64,000 nucleotides of DNA, taken from assembly GCF_010820565.1 (NCBI RefSeq), contig NZ_JAAIJQ010000016.1:17416-81415 (forward strand). Direction: 5' to 3'. The stretch comes from Thiorhodococcus minor. GTDB lineage: Bacteria; Pseudomonadota; Gammaproteobacteria; Chromatiales; Chromatiaceae. Both the position numbers and the translations under genes were made by a program. This document shows positions 34,297-42,935 of the stretch, piece after piece. Each line of letters opens with the position of its first letter. The stretch's first letter is position 1. The notes below the pieces were generated by a model. It had not been told where the DNA came from and made no database searches. It worked only from the letters and a program-made list of their open reading frames with translations.

Positions 34297-37077
34297 TCAG
34301 GTGGTCACCATCACCCGGGCGGCGTCGATGCGCAGGTGCGTCTTGGCCAGATAGGCCTCGAGCCGCGTGCGGCGGTCCGTCAGGCGCTCGATCTCGTCCC
34401 GGCGCACATTGGGATTGACCTTCGCCAGCGCGACCAGACGCTCCAGCTCTTCGGCCAACACCGCCTGCATGCGCTCCGTCGCGTCCCGCTGCAGCTGCTC
34501 GACGCGGTCGCGCGCCAGCCCGTCGCCACGCGCCAGCATCTCGGTCAGGCGCGGGATCTGGGACTTGATGACCTGGCGGGCCAGCTTGAAATTGCGCGTC
34601 AGACAATCGCCCCGGATCACCTCGTGAGGGATCTCCTCGGCGTAATCCTTGCCCTCGCCGTCGAGGAGCAGCCGCACCAGGGTCGGCGGCAGGAAGCGCC
34701 CCACCTGCAGCTCCGGCGGCGCGGGGCACTCGGCGACATAGAGCAGCTCCAGCAGGAGGGTGGCGCGCTTGAAGCGCCCGTCCTTGATGAGGATGAGCCC
34801 GGAGGTGCCCAGGTCAGAGGCGGTCAGCAGCTCCATGGCCTCGCGCACCATGGGGTGCTCCCAGGTCAGGAGATCGCGATCCTCGTGCGCCAGTGCGCTG
34901 GCGCGCTCGAAGGTCGCGGTGAGCCCATCCTCGGGCAGCCGGGGGAAGTGCTCCTGGAGCATCTGATTGCCGGGCCGCGCCACGATCGACCCGCCTGGAC
35001 CAGGCTCATGCTCGACACCGAAGGCATCCCAGAACCGAGTCAGATAGTCGGCGACCTCACGCCCCGCATCGATCTCCTCGATGCTGTCGACCAAGGCAAG
35101 ATCGGCCTTGGCCCGATGGGAGTGGATCTCCAGCAGACGATCGCGCCCGGCTGCCAGCTCGCGGTTGAGCCGCTCGGTCAGGGCGCCTGTGTCCGCGATC
35201 AGGGACTCGATCTCCGCCCCCCCATCCAGGGCGCTCAACAGCACCGGGCCCAGCTCGGCCAAGACCGCAGAGGCCGCCGGACAGCTGTGCTCGAAGGCAT
35301 CGAGACCCTCGGCATACCAGCGGAAGAGCGTCTCGCTCGCCGCGCCCGAGAAATAAGGCACATGGATGCGGATGGTCTGGGTCTGGCCGATGCGATCGAG
35401 GCGCCCGATGCGCTGCTCCAGCAGGTCTGGGTCCAAGGGCAGGTCGAACAGTACCAGATGATGGGCGAACTGGAAGTTGCGTCCCTCGCTGCCGATCTCC
35501 GAGCAGAGCAGGAGCTGACTACCGTCCTCCACGGCGGCGAAGTAGGCCGCCGCGCGATCGCGCTCGACGATCTCCATGCCCTCGTGGAAGACCGCCGCAT
35601 AGATGCCGGCGCGACACAGCAATGCCTCGCGCAGCTCGAGCACGGTCTTCGCGTGCGCGCAGATCAGGAGCACCTTGGCCGGCCGCAGCTCCTTCAGGAG
35701 CTGGATCAGCCAATCGACGCGCGGATCCACGTCGGCCCAATCGCCGCCCAAGCAACGCTCGGGGGTCAGGCGCTGAGAGGACTCCGCCGACAGCGCCTGA
35801 TAGGCCTGGGGCTCGGTTAGCGGATGAGGGATGAGCTGGCGCTCCGGGAAGCCTGGAATCGAGGCCCGGGTATTGCGGAAGAGCACCCGCCCCGTCCCGT
35901 GACGATCGAGCAGATGGGCGATGATTTCTTCACGCCCCTGGCCCTGGATGTCTCCCAGCAGGGATTCCAGCAGAGCCTGGTCGGCATCGCTCAGAGACTC
36001 GCCATCGAGCAGTCGCGCGGCCAGATCCGCGATCGGCGCATAGTGCGCCTCTTCCTCTAGAAATGCCTGGTAGTCGTGGAAACGGTCCGGATCCAGGATC
36101 CTGAGGCGCCCGAAATGGCCGGCGCGCCCCAGCTGCTCGGGCGTCGCCGTCAGCAGCAGGACACCGGGCGTCTCCTGCGCCAGCGCCTCGATGAGGTCGT
36201 ACTCGAGACTGGATTCGGTCTCGGACCAGGCCAGGTGATGGGCCTCGTCGACCACCATCAGATCCCACTGCGCCTCCAGGGCCGCACGCGCGGCGTCTGG
36301 GGTCGCGGCGATGAGATCCAGGCTGCAGAGCACCTGCTGCTCGTCCTGAAAGGGATTCCCGTCGCTGATGGCGTCGAAGCGCTCGCGATCGTAGAGCGCG
36401 AATCTGAGATTGAAGCGCCGCCGCATCTCCACGAGCCATTGGTGCAGCAGCGGCTCCGGCGTCACGATGAGCACGCGGCGCGCCTGACCGGTCAGCAGCA
36501 TGCGGTGCAGGATGAGCCCGGCCTCGATGGTCTTGCCCAGCCCGACCTCGTCGGCCAGCAGGACTCTAGGCGCCTCTCGGCCAGCCACCTCGGCGGCAAT
36601 GTGCAGCTGGTGGGGGATGAGGGCGACCCTGGCCCCGACCAGCCCGAGTGCGGGCGAGCTGGCCTCGCGCATGCCCTGCATCCAGGTTCGATAGCGCAGG
36701 GAGAACCAATGGTCGCGATCGATGCGGCCGGACAGGAGCCGCTGCTGAGGACGGTTGAAGCGCATCCGGTCGTCGAGCTCGGCCTCCGGCAGGGTCACGC
36801 GCCGACCGTCCAGGTCCTCGCACGCATAGGTTAGGAGCCCGCCGTCGTCCTGCGCCCCGGTGACCAGGAGCCTGCGGCCGCGGTGGTCGCGGACGCGCTC
36901 GCCAGGCGCGAGCTCGACGCGCACGAGGGGCGCATCCCGCATGGCGTAGAGCCGCGTCTCCCCCGTTGCCGGAAAGGCAATCTGCACGCAACGGCCATCC
37001 GTCGACATGACAATGCCCAGACCCAGCTCGGCCTGGGTCTCGCTCAGCCAGCGCTGGCCAGGCACGAATTCTTGCAT
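34297..37077 (-). CDS. rapA: RNA polymerase-associated helicase RapA
   Basis: 926 residues. N-terminal Tudor-like region (about 1-110, FVPGQRWLSETQAELGLG), then a Swi2/Snf2 ATPase: Walker A LADEVGLGKTIEAGLI near 176, DEAH box MVVDEAHHLAW near 272, LLTATPEQLGR near 306, helicase C motifs LLLCSEIGSEGRNFQFA and RIGRLDRIGQTQ, and RapA-specific C-terminal domains. RapA recycles RNA polymerase stalled after termination. Length is slightly under the E. coli protein (968). Confidence 0.96.
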   Translation of the reverse strand: MQEFVPGQRWLSETQAELGLGIVMSTDGRCVQIAFPATGETRLYAMRDAPLVRVELAPGERVRDHRGRRLLVTGAQDDGGLLTYACEDLDGRRVTLPEAELDDRMRFNRPQQRLLSGRIDRDHWFSLRYRTWMQGMREASSPALGLVGARVALIPHQLHIAAEVAGREAPRVLLADEVGLGKTIEAGLILHRMLLTGQARRVLIVTPEPLLHQWLVEMRRRFNLRFALYDRERFDAISDGNPFQDEQQVLCSLDLIAATPDAARAALEAQWDLMVVDEAHHLAWSETESSLEYDLIEALAQETPGVLLLTATPEQLGRAGHFGRLRILDPDRFHDYQAFLEEEAHYAPIADLAARLLDGESLSDADQALLESLLGDIQGQGREEIIAHLLDRHGTGRVLFRNTRASIPGFPERQLIPHPLTEPQAYQALSAESSQRLTPERCLGGDWADVDPRVDWLIQLLKELRPAKVLLICAHAKTVLELREALLCRAGIYAAVFHEGMEIVERDRAAAYFAAVEDGSQLLLCSEIGSEGRNFQFAHHLVLFDLPLDPDLLEQRIGRLDRIGQTQTIRIHVPYFSGAASETLFRWYAEGLDAFEHSCPAASAVLAELGPVLLSALDGGAEIESLIADTGALTERLNRELAAGRDRLLEIHSHRAKADLALVDSIEEIDAGREVADYLTRFWDAFGVEHEPGPGGSIVARPGNQMLQEHFPRLPEDGLTATFERASALAHEDRDLLTWEHPMVREAMELLTASDLGTSGLILIKDGRFKRATLLLELLYVAECPAPPELQVGRFLPPTLVRLLLDGEGKDYAEEIPHEVIRGDCLTRNFKLARQVIKSQIPRLTEMLARGDGLARDRVEQLQRDATERMQAVLAEELERLVALAKVNPNVRRDEIERLTDRRTRLEAYLAKTHLRIDAARVMVTT

Positions 37078-37198
37078 TTCTCTTCAGTCACCGGAGCCGT
37101 CATCAAACAGCCTGCCATGCTAACACCCCAGGGGAGCTTGACCCAATTCGAGCATGCCTCCACGCAGCGGACCCGCAGCGCGACGCCGGCGACGTCCG

Positions 37199-38290
37199 TC
37201 ACCCCGAGGCGTAGACCAGAGGCACGCGTCGGCTGATGCTGGTGAAGAGCTGGTAGGCGATGGTGTCACTCCAGCGCGCAACGTCCGCCGCCGCCACCCG
37301 CCGCCCCCAGAGCTCCACCCTGTCGCCCAGTCCGGCGTTGTCGAGCCCAGTGAGATCCACTGTGATCATGTCCATGGAGACACGCCCGATCACACGGGTC
37401 AGTTGGCCATTGACCGCGACCGGGGTCCCATCCTTGGCATGGCGCGGATAGCCGTCCGCGTAGCCGACGGCCACCACGCCGACCCGCATCGGCCGATCGC
37501 AGACGAAGCGGCCGCCGTAGCCGACCGGCTCGCCGGGGGCGAGGTCGCGGATCGAGATGAGCGCCGACTCCAAGGTCATCGCCGGCCGGAGCCCTGCCGC
37601 CCGTGCCACGGCCTCCGCGAAGGGCGAGGCCCCGTAGAGCATGATGCCGGGACGGACCCAATCGCGATGGGTCTGCGGCCACGCCAGAATGGCGGCGGAG
37701 TTGGCGAGGCTGCACGGCAGTTGGAGTCCCTGCAAGGCCCCGTCGAAGACCTCGACCTGATTTGCCGTGTAGGGATGCCGCGGCTCATCCGCACGGGCGA
37801 AATGGGTCATGGCATGCACCGCCGCCACGTGCGGGCAGCCGCGCAAGCGTGCATGGGCGGCGCGGAAATCCCCTGGCGCAAAGCCAACCCGATGCATGCC
37901 CGAGTCGATCTTGATCCAGCATTCCAGCGGTCTCTCCGGACGCGCGGCCAGCACCCAATCCAGCTGCTGCTGGCAATGCACCACCAGCGCAAGCCCGGCG
38001 CGGTCCGCCAGGACGATCTCGTCCGGCGAGAAGGCCCCTTCCAAGAGCAAGACGCGATTGCGGATCCCCGATTCGCGCAGCTCCAGGGCCTCCGCGACAC
38101 AGGCGACCGCGAAGCCGTCGGCCTCCGGCGCCAATGCCTGGCCGACCCGCACGGCACCATGCCCATAGGCGTTGGCCTTGATGATGGCCAGGGCACGCGC
38201 CGCGGGGGCAGCGCGTTTCGCGAGACGGTAGTTGTGCAGGATGGCATCCAGATGGATGCGGGCGCTGAGCGGACGGGCTTGAGGGGTCAT
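37199..38290 (-). CDS. alr: Alanine racemase
   Basis: 363 residues, standard length. PLP-lysine motif AIIKANAYGHGAV (Lys near 39), DSGMHRVGF near 135, NSAAILAWP near 205, and the catalytic-tyrosine region YGGRFVCDRPMRVGVVAVGYADGYPR. Supplies D-alanine for peptidoglycan. ATG 38290 is chosen; the longer frame to 38428 adds Arg-rich junk. Confidence 0.96.
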   Translation of the reverse strand: MTPQARPLSARIHLDAILHNYRLAKRAAPAARALAIIKANAYGHGAVRVGQALAPEADGFAVACVAEALELRESGIRNRVLLLEGAFSPDEIVLADRAGLALVVHCQQQLDWVLAARPERPLECWIKIDSGMHRVGFAPGDFRAAHARLRGCPHVAAVHAMTHFARADEPRHPYTANQVEVFDGALQGLQLPCSLANSAAILAWPQTHRDWVRPGIMLYGASPFAEAVARAAGLRPAMTLESALISIRDLAPGEPVGYGGRFVCDRPMRVGVVAVGYADGYPRHAKDGTPVAVNGQLTRVIGRVSMDMITVDLTGLDNAGLGDRVELWGRRVAAADVARWSDTIAYQLFTSISRRVPLVYASG

Positions 38291-38601
38291 GCGATCACTT
38301 TGCCATGGGCGCGACACCCTTGTCGCGGAGGCGATGGTGTCACAAGGGCGATGGCGTCGAGGAGGTCCCCGCCCCCGCATCCACGCCGACCGCGCTCGGG
38401 AAAGGCTGCGGCGCAGAATATAATTCAATGATTATATTGAGCTTTATCGGCGATCCAGTTCGCACCCTTGCGGCCTCTGCGTTATATTGCGCCGCAGCAT
38501 GAGAGGCCGCAGGCGACGCAAGGCACGCCTGGCGCCGCTTGATTGCCACCACACCGGTCACAACCCAGCCTGGATGCAACGCTGAACGGATTGCCTTAGG
38601 A
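38291..38601. other. 311-bp divergent region with inverted repeats
   Basis: Between leftward alr and the rightward hydrolase-OsmC gene. It contains AATATAAT-TCAATG-ATTATATT (38417-38438), an AT-rich inverted repeat out of keeping with the GC-rich surroundings, and a 10-bp pair TGCGGCCTCT (38469-38478) / AGAGGCCGCA (38502-38511). Either could be an operator or leader hairpin; GTTATATT between the arms of the second resembles a -10 box. Confidence 0.5.
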
Positions 38602-39852
38602 ATGTCACGCACCAAGCTCGAATTCCCCAATTCCGAGGGCGAGACCCTCGTCGGTCTCTTGGAGACGCCGCCGGATCGCGTCCCCATCGCCCGCTATGCC
38701 CTCTTCGCCCACTGCTTCACCTGCAGCAAGGATGTGGCGGCCGCAAGCCGCATCAGCCGCGCGCTGGCGGCGCGCGGCATCGCCTCGCTCCGCTTCGATT
38801 TCACCGGCCTGGGAAACAGCGACGGCGACTTCGCGAACACCAATTTCTCATCCAACGTCCAGGACCTGCTGGCCGCCGCGCGCAAGCTCGAGCAGGACTT
38901 CGAGGCACCGGCCCTGCTGATCGGGCACAGCCTGGGCGGCGCCGCCGTGCTGGCCGCGGCACCCCAGCTCCCCTCGGTCGAGGCCGTCGTCACCATCGCC
39001 GCACCGGCCACCGCCTCGCATGTCCAGCACCTGCTGAGTGGGGCACGCGGTCAGCTGGAGGAGACGGGGGAGGCCGACATCACCATCGGCCTGCGCCGTT
39101 TCCGCATCAAGAAGCAGTTGCTCGATGACTTGGCCCAATACGGCGATGCCGACCACATCCGTCATCTGAACCGTGCCCTTCTGGTCTTCCACTCGCCGCT
39201 GGACACCATCGTCGACATCGAGGAAGCGGCCAAGATCTACCAGGCGGCGCGCCACCCCAAGAGCTTCATCTCGCTCGACAACGCCGACCACATGCTCAGC
39301 AACCGTGAAGACGCCGAGTATGTCGCCGAGACCCTGGTCGCCTGGGCCAGCCGCTACCTGGGGCTCGGCAAGCACGCCTTCGAGCCGAGCACGGGCACCG
39401 CACCCAAGGTGGCGCCGGGCGAGGTGCTGGTCACGGAGATCGACACCAACTTCCTGCGCGGCCTCTACACCGAGAGGCACCAGTGGCTGGCCGACGAGCC
39501 CAAGTCGGTCGGCGGCTCGGACCTCGGCCCTTCACCCTACGACCTGCTCCTCATGGCGCTGGGCGCCTGCACCTCCATGACGCTGCGCATGTATGCCAAG
39601 CGCAAGGGCATGGACCTGGACGATGTCGAGGTCCTGCTCCGGCACGAGCGCGACTATGCCCAGGATTGCAGTGCCTGCGAAGAGAAGGTCGCCAAGGTCG
39701 ACCGCATCGTCCAGCGCATCAACATACACGGCAATCTCAGCGCCGCCGAGCGCAGGCGGCTGCTGGAGATCGCCGAGCGCTGCCCGGTGCATCGCACGCT
39801 CGATGCCATGCCTCGGATCGACACCTCCTATCTCGAAGAGGATCCGAGCTGA
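38602..39852 (+). CDS. Bifunctional alpha/beta hydrolase / OsmC-family protein
   Basis: 416 residues. Hydrolase domain (about 1-260): FAHCFTCSKD oxyanion segment, LRFDFTGLGNSDG, the elbow LIGHSLGG with nucleophile Ser near 114, and the His loop SLDNADHMLS. OsmC domain (about 280-416): DEPKSVGGSDLGPSPYDLLLMALGACTSMTL with the peroxidatic Cys near 328, and RCPVHRTL with the resolving Cys near 394. OsmC reduces organic peroxides; the fused esterase may free peroxidised acyl groups first. The fusion is found in many Proteobacteria. Confidence 0.93.
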   Translation: MSRTKLEFPNSEGETLVGLLETPPDRVPIARYALFAHCFTCSKDVAAASRISRALAARGIASLRFDFTGLGNSDGDFANTNFSSNVQDLLAAARKLEQDFEAPALLIGHSLGGAAVLAAAPQLPSVEAVVTIAAPATASHVQHLLSGARGQLEETGEADITIGLRRFRIKKQLLDDLAQYGDADHIRHLNRALLVFHSPLDTIVDIEEAAKIYQAARHPKSFISLDNADHMLSNREDAEYVAETLVAWASRYLGLGKHAFEPSTGTAPKVAPGEVLVTEIDTNFLRGLYTERHQWLADEPKSVGGSDLGPSPYDLLLMALGACTSMTLRMYAKRKGMDLDDVEVLLRHERDYAQDCSACEEKVAKVDRIVQRINIHGNLSAAERRRLLEIAERCPVHRTLDAMPRIDTSYLEEDPS

Positions 39853-39864
39853 GCGCCCAAGGAT

Positions 39865-41466
39865 TCACTCAGGCAGGTAAAGGTAGAGCCGCCAGCTGTG
39901 CAGCGGGCGTCGGCAAGGCGGCTCTGCCCCCTCCGTCAATGGCGCCCTCGGGCAGTCGAAGAGCAACCGCTGCCGCTGGGGCAGAAAACCGGGAATCTCC
40001 GGCGGGGCCCCGAAGCGGGTCACCAGCCAGAATGGCGTCGTCACCGCCTTCGGAGCCACGCGCGGCGCGATCCGCCCCCTCAGATATTCCGAGGGCCGTG
40101 TCAGACCAGGCCATTGCGACGTCTCGAGATCCGGCTGGTAGAACCTCAGCATGGCCGTCGTCTGGTAGCGGTCTGCATAGACGGGCGCGTCCAGACCTGC
40201 AGCGATCCGCGCGAGCGCCTCGAAACCATGGGTCTCGCGCAGGATGCGGTTCTGACTGTCCGGAAGAGGCAGCGCATCCGTCGCGGCGTGGAAGGCATAG
40301 AGGCTGACGAGCAGGAGATTGACGCCGACGCCCGCTGCCGCCCAAGCGCGGACCGGGTGCAGCCACAGGGCCACCAGGGGTGCCGCGGCCATGAGATACA
40401 TGGCGGGCCAGTTGGCCTCGACCTCGCTGCCCCAGGACACCAGGGCGAAGAAGATCAGGGGAAAGGCAGCCGCGGCGATCAGGAGCGCGCGCGCCGGACG
40501 CGTCAGGAGCGGCTTGGCATCGGCCGAGGTCGCCTTGATCGCGCCAGACCGAGACCATAAGGGCGCAAGCAAAGCGACCAGGATGCCCCCCCAGAGCCCG
40601 AGCTGAGTCCCCGCGTAGCCCGCCAGGCTCCACAGGCGCTCGGCAGCGGACTGCGGCCCGGCGTGATCGATGGCGCCGGCCTCCGGGGCGACGAAGCCAG
40701 GTGCCTCGGTCGAGAAGCCATGACCGAACTGGAATCCCAGGCTTACCCAATCGTGCTGGGCATTCCACACCAGGTTGGGCGAGAAAACCAGCAACGCGGC
40801 CAGACCGCCCAGATAGGGCCAGGGCGTTCGCAGCGCCCGCCAGTCAGCCCACAGAATGGCCCAGAGGAAGACCGGGCCGATGAGCACCATGGTGTACTTG
40901 CCGAGTAGCCCGAGACCAACCGCGACGCCCGCGGTGATCCAGCGACGCCGGTCGACGGCCAGCGCCCGCTCGGCCTCGTGCAAGGCCAGCGCCCAGGCCA
41001 GGGCGAGCGCGCTGTCCGGGGTCAGGATGACCCCGCCGGCAAGGCCCGGCAAGGTACCGAAGGCGAGCGCCAAGGCGAGCGCCACAACCCCGCCCTGCCC
41101 GAGACCGGAATTGACATAGAGCCTGGCGAGGATCAGCAAGGTGAGCATGCCGGCGAGGACACCACCAAGCCGCGCCATCAAGGCCGAGCCGGGCTCCAAG
41201 AGCCCACCGACACCGAGCAGGGCGACACCCGGCGGGTGGTCGAAATAGCCCCAGGCGAGACTGCGCGCCCAGTCGAAGTAGTAGGCCTCGTCCTGGGTGA
41301 CAGGCAGGAAGCCGGCAACGACGAGACGCCAGAGCGTCATCGCGGCGATCAGGAGCAGGATCAGACCCCAGGGCGAGCGATTCTCGGTGGAAGGGCTCGA
41401 ATCTGTGCAATAGCGTGAAACAGTGGAAGAGCTTGAAACAGTGGAATAGCTAGAAGCTGAAGTCAT
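39865..41466 (-). CDS. ArnT/PMT-like glycosyltransferase (GT39/GT83 type)
   Basis: 533 residues with about 12 membrane spans. The first periplasmic loop holds PVTQDEAYYFDWARSLAWGYFDHPPG, the acidic sugar-lipid-binding motif of the GT-C fold, and LTPDSALALAWALALHEAERAL follows. Such enzymes move a sugar from polyprenyl phosphate onto lipid A, protein or another lipid. The N-terminal 30 residues are Ser/Thr-rich and come from a duplicated DNA stretch (41411-41452), so ATG 41466 is uncertain. The gene is divergent from a polyprenyl-phosphate sugar synthase gene that could supply its donor. Confidence 0.88.
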   Translation of the reverse strand: MTSASSYSTVSSSSTVSRYCTDSSPSTENRSPWGLILLLIAAMTLWRLVVAGFLPVTQDEAYYFDWARSLAWGYFDHPPGVALLGVGGLLEPGSALMARLGGVLAGMLTLLILARLYVNSGLGQGGVVALALALAFGTLPGLAGGVILTPDSALALAWALALHEAERALAVDRRRWITAGVAVGLGLLGKYTMVLIGPVFLWAILWADWRALRTPWPYLGGLAALLVFSPNLVWNAQHDWVSLGFQFGHGFSTEAPGFVAPEAGAIDHAGPQSAAERLWSLAGYAGTQLGLWGGILVALLAPLWSRSGAIKATSADAKPLLTRPARALLIAAAAFPLIFFALVSWGSEVEANWPAMYLMAAAPLVALWLHPVRAWAAAGVGVNLLLVSLYAFHAATDALPLPDSQNRILRETHGFEALARIAAGLDAPVYADRYQTTAMLRFYQPDLETSQWPGLTRPSEYLRGRIAPRVAPKAVTTPFWLVTRFGAPPEIPGFLPQRQRLLFDCPRAPLTEGAEPPCRRPLHSWRLYLYLPE

Positions 41467-41647
41467 GCGTCTGGCTCGACGGATCCCCATACTGTGCTAC
41501 CAAAGCGGGAGGCAGCGGCTCGCTTCGCCGCGTCCAGAGTGACTGCCATGGGCGCACCCCCAACAGCCACGCGGACCTAGCGAACGGGTTAGAATGCGCC
41601 TCCTTCCAACAGACGCGCGACCTCAAGCGCCTGACCAGACGCCATCG

Positions 41648-42781
41648 ATGACCGAAGCAGCCGCCCACTCACTCAACTGCCATCCCCCCGAGCTCGCCAT
41701 CATCGTCCCGACCTACAACGAGGCCGGATCGGTCGAGGAGCTCGCGCGCCTGGTCGCGACCACACTGGAAGGCGTTGCCTGGGAGCTGATCTTCGTCGAC
41801 GACGACTCGCCCGACGGCACCGCAGAGCGCGCGCGCGCGCTCTCACGTCAGGACCCGCGCATTCGCGTCATCCGGCGCGTCGGGCGACGCGGCCTCTCCT
41901 CCGCGTGCATCGAGGGCATGCTGGCGACTTCCGCACCCTACCTGGCCGTCATGGACGGCGACCTGCAGCACGACGAAACACTGCTGCCGCAGATGCTCAG
42001 GGTCATCAAAGAGGACGACCTGGAAGTCGTCGTCGGCAGCCGCTATGTCGCGGGCGGCGGCGTGGGCGACTGGAGTGCGCGGCGCCAATCCATGAGCAGG
42101 CTCGCAACCCGCATCGGCCAGCGCCTCATCCGTGTCGAGCTGCAGGACCCCATGAGCGGCTTCTTCATGGTGCGCGCCAGCGTCATCCACGCATGCGTGC
42201 ACCAGCTCACCGGCGTCGGCTTCAAGATCCTACTGGATATCTTCTCCGCCGCCGAGCGTCCGCTGCGCTTCCGCGAGCTCCCCTTCACCTTCCGCCAGCG
42301 TCACGCCGGCAGCAGCAAGCTGGACAACGCCGTCCTCTGGGAATATCTGCTGATGCTCACCCAGAAGACGATCGGCCCACTCATCCCGGTACGCTTCATC
42401 GCCTTCTCCATCATCGGCGGACTGGGTGTCTTCGTGCACCTGGCCGTGCTTTGGCCCATGCTGCAATGGCTCGGCAGCGGCGCCTTCCTGCTCAGTCAGA
42501 GCGCGGCGACCCTGGTCGCCATGACCAGCAACTTCTTCCTCAACAACACCCTGACCTATCGCGACATGCGGCTGCGCGGGGTGCAGCTGCTCTGGGGCTG
42601 GCTGAGCTTCGTGGCGACCTGCAGCGTCGGCGCACTGGCCAACGTCGGCATTGCCAACTATCTCTTCCAGGAAGGCCACTCGGGCTGGCTCCTATCGGCC
42701 TTGGCGGGCATTCTCGTGGGCGCGGTCTGGAACTACGCCGTCACCGCCGTCTACACCTGGCGGCGCCCGCAAGCCGCCTAA
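41648..42781 (+). CDS. DPM1-like glycosyltransferase fused to GtrA membrane domain
   Basis: 377 residues. GT2 domain (about 15-240): AIIVPTYNEAGSVEEL, FVDDDSPDGTAE, VMDGDLQHDE, and DPMSGFFMVRASV, as in dolichol/undecaprenyl-phosphate sugar synthases. GtrA domain (about 250-375) has four membrane spans (SIIGGLGVFVHLAVLW ... TSNFFLNNTLTYRD ... AGILVGAVWNYAVTAVYTW). It likely charges polyprenyl phosphate with a hexose and moves it across the membrane, feeding the divergent ArnT-like enzyme. Confidence 0.93.
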   Translation: MTEAAAHSLNCHPPELAIIVPTYNEAGSVEELARLVATTLEGVAWELIFVDDDSPDGTAERARALSRQDPRIRVIRRVGRRGLSSACIEGMLATSAPYLAVMDGDLQHDETLLPQMLRVIKEDDLEVVVGSRYVAGGGVGDWSARRQSMSRLATRIGQRLIRVELQDPMSGFFMVRASVIHACVHQLTGVGFKILLDIFSAAERPLRFRELPFTFRQRHAGSSKLDNAVLWEYLLMLTQKTIGPLIPVRFIAFSIIGGLGVFVHLAVLWPMLQWLGSGAFLLSQSAATLVAMTSNFFLNNTLTYRDMRLRGVQLLWGWLSFVATCSVGALANVGIANYLFQEGHSGWLLSALAGILVGAVWNYAVTAVYTWRRPQAA

Positions 42782-42935
42782 GCCCTAGCGCGGCTCCGGG
42801 CGGTTTCCGAGCGTCTTCGCACGACAGGCGGGCATCGCTTGGGAGCGACGCGCCCGGCCCTATCCCTCCAGTCGCGGCGGGGTGCCGCTCCCAGGGAGCG
42901 AGCGGCCGCTCCGATCCGACGCCTCTTCTGCGAGA

